NCBI GenBank assembly: GCA_964019135.1
Contig: OZ025257.1
Span: forward strand, 23,916,352 to 23,980,351
Source of the DNA: Arenicola marina
Taxonomy: Eukaryota > Annelida > Polychaeta > Arenicolidae
Length of the DNA stretch: 64,000 bases
Direction of reading: 5' to 3'
This document shows positions 60,115 to 64,000 of this stretch, piece by piece; within the stretch, counting starts at the first letter, position 1; each line of letters starts with the position of its first letter. The notes beneath the pieces were generated by a model. The model did not search any database, was not told the DNA's origin, and worked only from the letters and a program-made list of their open reading frames with translations. The position numbers were made by a program, and so were the translations under genes.

Positions 60115-60776
60115 TCTCTTCGCGGTAATTGTGTGGCCAGTAGTACGTAATGATATCGATTCGTGAGGCTGTCACCAGCACGAATCGTGCGGTTTGCTTG
60201 GTCGAAAGGCTTTGTCTGATCCGAGTGTTTGAGGCTGGTTATTTTTAAACAGGTTTTCATCTAGTCACGTTTTTGTACTTAGGCATGGTATTGGTGGCTC
60301 CATTCTGTGGTGCTTGAGGCATGTGTCAGTGCGTACGGCCCGGTGTTTGTCCGTGTCCAAGGCTTTGTCACGCAACACTTTAGCCATTGCCCCTTGTTTT
60401 ATGTAAGATTTGTCATGTTCGTTCATTACTGAGAAAAATCTACCCCAACGTGAATAAGCCTATTTTGACCGAACTTCTTTTATTATTGTTCCGATTTTAC
60501 TTTGCTTTCAGCGACGTTGATCTTGAGATTACAACTACATTAGTTACATCGTATGTTAACTGCAGCGTTGTATTCTTAGTGGGTACAGTCTGCGTCGACT
60601 AATATCTGCACGTGTGCACTTCCTACGTCACAATCCTGCAGTCCGTTTATCGTTTCACTTGAAGATGTTGGATGGTGAGGGTCAGGGCAGAGGACATATG
60701 GGCAGCACGCCTATTCTAGGGTATTGAGTCTTTTCAATTCATTGTTCTTCTGTATAATCATATAGATTTGGTTATA
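60115..60776. other. Intergenic, no gene recognised
   Basis: No recognisable domain or repeat. Confidence 0.5.
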
Positions 60777-61733
60777 GGGCTATACAGTTCTCGCGATCGG
60801 GCCGCGAGACTTCAGTTTTGGGGACAAACAAACACACGTGCTCCATGTTGAAGCATAGGCAGCTGGAAGTCAATTTCTTTCCAGGTTTATTCTAAAGACT
60901 ATGAGTACCATTTCACTAAACATGGCTATGGGAGATATACGTTAAAATATTTGGAGGCGATGAAGCGCAGAACTTTGGGAATATACAAGGAAAAATCCGT
61001 CTTCAAAACACTCGAAAGCTAAAAATAACGTTCTAAATTTAGCCCTGCACCCGGGCTTTCGCAAGTTCACCAAACAGAGAGTGACGTCACAGAGTTTCGC
61101 GTGCCTCCGCGGTAACAAAAATGGCGAGAGCAAGTGAGCGACTTAACCATTCCGCTGTCAAAATGTGCAGTGCATGGAGTAACAACACACGGGTGCGTCA
61201 TTAAAAAACATGGTAAAGATAAAATAAGACCAGTTGGATGTTTTCGTATCACTTTTGGATCACGAAAAGACCAAGTTTCTTCATTTTTGTAAGTTTTCTG
61301 TTTGAAGCGTTGCGCCAACGTTGTCACCAGGGAGAATCTGTGTGACGTCATAATGCCTCGTTTTCGTAGGAAATGCCAAAAAACGTTAGTTTCTCAGTCG
61401 TATTGTCCCGTCATAACAAATATTCGTCACTGTGATGGCGTAAACGAATAAAAAATATGTCATCTATCCGTTTTGTGAAGCTATATTTCTTAAATATTCT
61501 TAATCATTGCGCTAGGCTTTCCGCAATGGACCCACCCCTCGGCGCCTGGCTTTTGCGCAGGTAGTCTGGTTCCCAGTCTCTCTCTTTGCGTAACATACAC
61601 GTCACGCCTACGTCACAGATAGTCAGGATACCAGTGTGCGCAGAGATTCTAAACTCGTTCCGAACACGTGCTTCGTTTGTTTGTCCCCAAAATGAGTAAA
61701 CCGGAAGTCTAATCGAACGAGACTTTATAGCCC
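60777..61733. mobile_element. DNA transposon relic, about 957 bp, with imperfect inverted ends
   Basis: The left end GGGCTATACAGT...GACTTC...TTTTGGGGACAAACAAAC...CACGTG and the right end (read inward on the minus strand) GGGCTATAAAGT...GACTTC...TTTTGGGGACAAACAAAC...CACGTG match in order. A TA stands outside each border. The interior has an ATGGCGAGAGCAAGTGAGCG start and short frames that I do not recognise firmly. Confidence 0.6.
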
Positions 61734-62609
61734 TATTGTCTGAATCCTAAGCTTTTTCAACGTGTCAAAATGGCTTTGAATGATCCTTTTATTTGTGGCA
61801 GCTAGGGTGTTTGGAAGTGACTTTTGCTCTGAAAAAAAAAGACGCTGAGGTTTCGATTGCCTGAGAAAGGGTGGTCGAATATCCCCCTCTCCGAGGTGGA
61901 CCTCGTCGATCTAGGGGTTAGCGCGTTTGCCAAGAGAAGTAAAGGTCGACTAAAACCCCAAAAATGTCACACGCGTGGGTTGAGAATAAATAGACAGACG
62001 GGAACAACAAGTTTCGATTTCTTTATTTCACTTGAAGGATCGAATAACACAAATATCGGATTGATAATAATATGCATATGTTGGTCACAAGCATTTTGAC
62101 GTGTCATTACTCGAATAGTAGTCCCGTTGTATGGCTTTCCCCTTTATCACTCACTCCGCTTGGATAGTGGGTCAGCTTAAAATGCTCTAATAATAGTTTA
62201 TGAAGGATTTTGCCTCTCGAATTGAAACAATAGTTATTTATTCATGTAGAAAAATTGATCTTTCATCAATAAAAAAAATATATTCAACAGTATAGTATTC
62301 AATTACTATATGTTAAATTTGACGTGGGGAAGAGGGATCTCTGCCGGGAGATCGTGTTCAGAGTGGTGACACGCACTAGTCTTACTAAACCATCCCCTGC
62401 GCATCCCCCTCCCACCCTCCTACACTTCTACCTACCCCACTCTCACCCCCTCCCCGCCTGTTATCCACCTGCAACCTCTTCCAGCCATGGCGGCTCACGC
62501 TCTGGCATGAAGTTGCGATTGCAGACTAGCAGATACGGATTAAAGCACCACATGTTTCTGGGGCCGTTTCATTAATTCATCTCATTGTTTCCAGAGTGGC
62601 TTGGCAGGG
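61734..62609. other. Intergenic, no gene recognised
   Basis: AT-rich, with a C-rich stretch at 62390-62480. No domain found. Confidence 0.5.
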
Positions 62610-64000
62610 AGATGTCATTCAATGCGTCACGCGATGCGTCATGCAGAGCGGAATAAAACACGTGCAATGTGTCATGCAATATATCATATTATACGTCATG
62701 CAAGAAAGACGTCATGCAATGCGTCATGCAGAGCGTAATAAAACAGTGCAATGTGTCATGCAATATATCATATTATACGTCATGCAAGACGTCATGCGAT
62801 GCGTCATGCAATACATCACGCAAAACATCATGCAGTAGGTCACGCCACACGCCGTACATAACCTCATAGAACACGTGCAATGTGTCATACAGTAGGTCAC
62901 GCCATACGCCATACAGAACGTCATAGAACACGTGCAATGTGTCATACAGTAGGTCACGCCATACGCCATACAGAACGTCATAGAACACCTGCAATGTGTC
63001 ATACACCAGGTCACGCCATACGCCATACAGAACGTCATAGAACACGTGCAATGTGTCATACACTAGGTCACGCCATACAGAACGTCATAGAACACGTGCA
63101 ATGTGTCATACAGTAGGTCACGCCATACGCCATACAGAACGTCATAGAACACGTGCAATGTGTCATACACTAGGGCACGCCATACAGAACGTCATAGAAC
63201 ACGTGCAATGTGTCATACAGTAGGTCACGCCATACGCCATACAGAACGTCATAGAACACGTGCAATGTGTCATACAGTAGGTCACGCTATACGCCATACA
63301 GAACGTCATAGAACACGTGCAATGTGTCATACAGTAGGTCACGCTATACGCCATACAGAACGTCATAGAACACGTGCAATGTGTCATACACTAGGTCACG
63401 CCATACAGAACGTCATAGAACACGTGCAATGTGTCATACAGTAGGTCACGCCATACGCCATACAGAACGTCATAGAACACGTGCAATGTGTCATACAGTA
63501 GGTCACGCCATACGCCATACAGAACGTCATAGAACACGTGCAATGTGTCATACAGTAGGTCACGCTATACGCCATACAGAACGTCATAGAACACGTGCAA
63601 TGTGTCATACAGTAGGTCACGCCATACGCCATACAGAACGTCATAGAACACCTGCAATGTGTCATACAGTAGGTCACGCCATACAGAACGTCATAGAACA
63701 CGTGCAATGTGTCATACAGTAGGTCACGCCATACGCCATACAGAACGTCATAGAACACGTGCAATGTGTCATACAGTAGGTCACGCTATACGCCATACAG
63801 AACGTCATAGAACACGTGCAATGTGTCATACAGTAGGTCACGCCATACGCCATACAGAACGTCATAGAACACGTGCAATGTGTCATACAGTAGGTCACGC
63901 CATACGCCATACAGAACGTCATAGAACACGTGCAATGTGTCATACAGTAGGTCACGCTATACGCCATACAGAACGTCATAGAACACGTGCAATGTGTCAT
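62610..64000. repeat. 57-bp minisatellite reaching the window edge, with decayed left edge
   Basis: From about 62875 the unit reads GTCATACAGTAGGTCACGCC, ATACGCCATACAGAACGTCA, TAGAACACGTGCAATGT (57 bp). Some copies lack the ATACGC duplication (about 48 bp). At 62610-62870 a looser array of GTCATGCA-type motifs precedes it. It is open in several frames because 57 is a multiple of three. Confidence 0.95.

Noticed and set aside
62596-64000. Histidine/arginine-rich secreted peptides
   Set aside because: 57-bp array open in several frames on both strands.

Overview
The window is animal nuclear DNA, most likely from a marine invertebrate. It has GT-AG spliced genes, tRNA-derived SINEs, LINE fragments, MITE-like elements and much minisatellite DNA. 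The proteins look bilaterian, but I cannot tell a lophotrochozoan from a non-vertebrate deuterostome by sequence alone.

Three host genes are recognisable, all in the first 31 kb. (1) DDX1, an RNA helicase, lies on the minus strand (start codon at 13775). Eighteen coding exons are visible and the second helicase lobe lies off the left edge. (2) DHODH, the pyrimidine-synthesis dihydroorotate dehydrogenase, lies on the plus strand (14157-20129) and is complete. It stands head to head with DDX1 across 381 bp, so the two probably share a bidirectional promoter. (3) A cytosolic alpha-carbonic anhydrase lies on the minus strand (30619-24185), complete in seven coding exons and convergent with DHODH. 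All exon phases join in frame and all catalytic residues checked are present, apart from one change in DDX1 (DECD instead of DEAD).

The remainder (about 30.7-64 kb) has no gene I can recognise. It holds tandem arrays with units of 34, 37-38, 42, 57, 15 and 17 bp, purine/pyrimidine tracts, poly-G/C runs, transposon relics and one 200-bp assembly gap. Long open frames here are by-products of the arrays.

The most striking feature is DDX1 intron 17 (675-4851). About 94% of it is some 109 copies of a 36-bp unit, and most copies carry a consensus 5' splice site identical to the real one. The unit also resembles the end of the exon, which encodes the helicase DEAD-box motif. Because 36 is a multiple of three, use of a downstream donor would add 12 residues per unit in frame. 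A smaller parallel case is DHODH exon 9, where the intron end and exon start are tandemly repeated with a 90-bp period, giving decoy acceptors. Both genes therefore carry tandem arrays that appear to have grown out of their own splice junctions.
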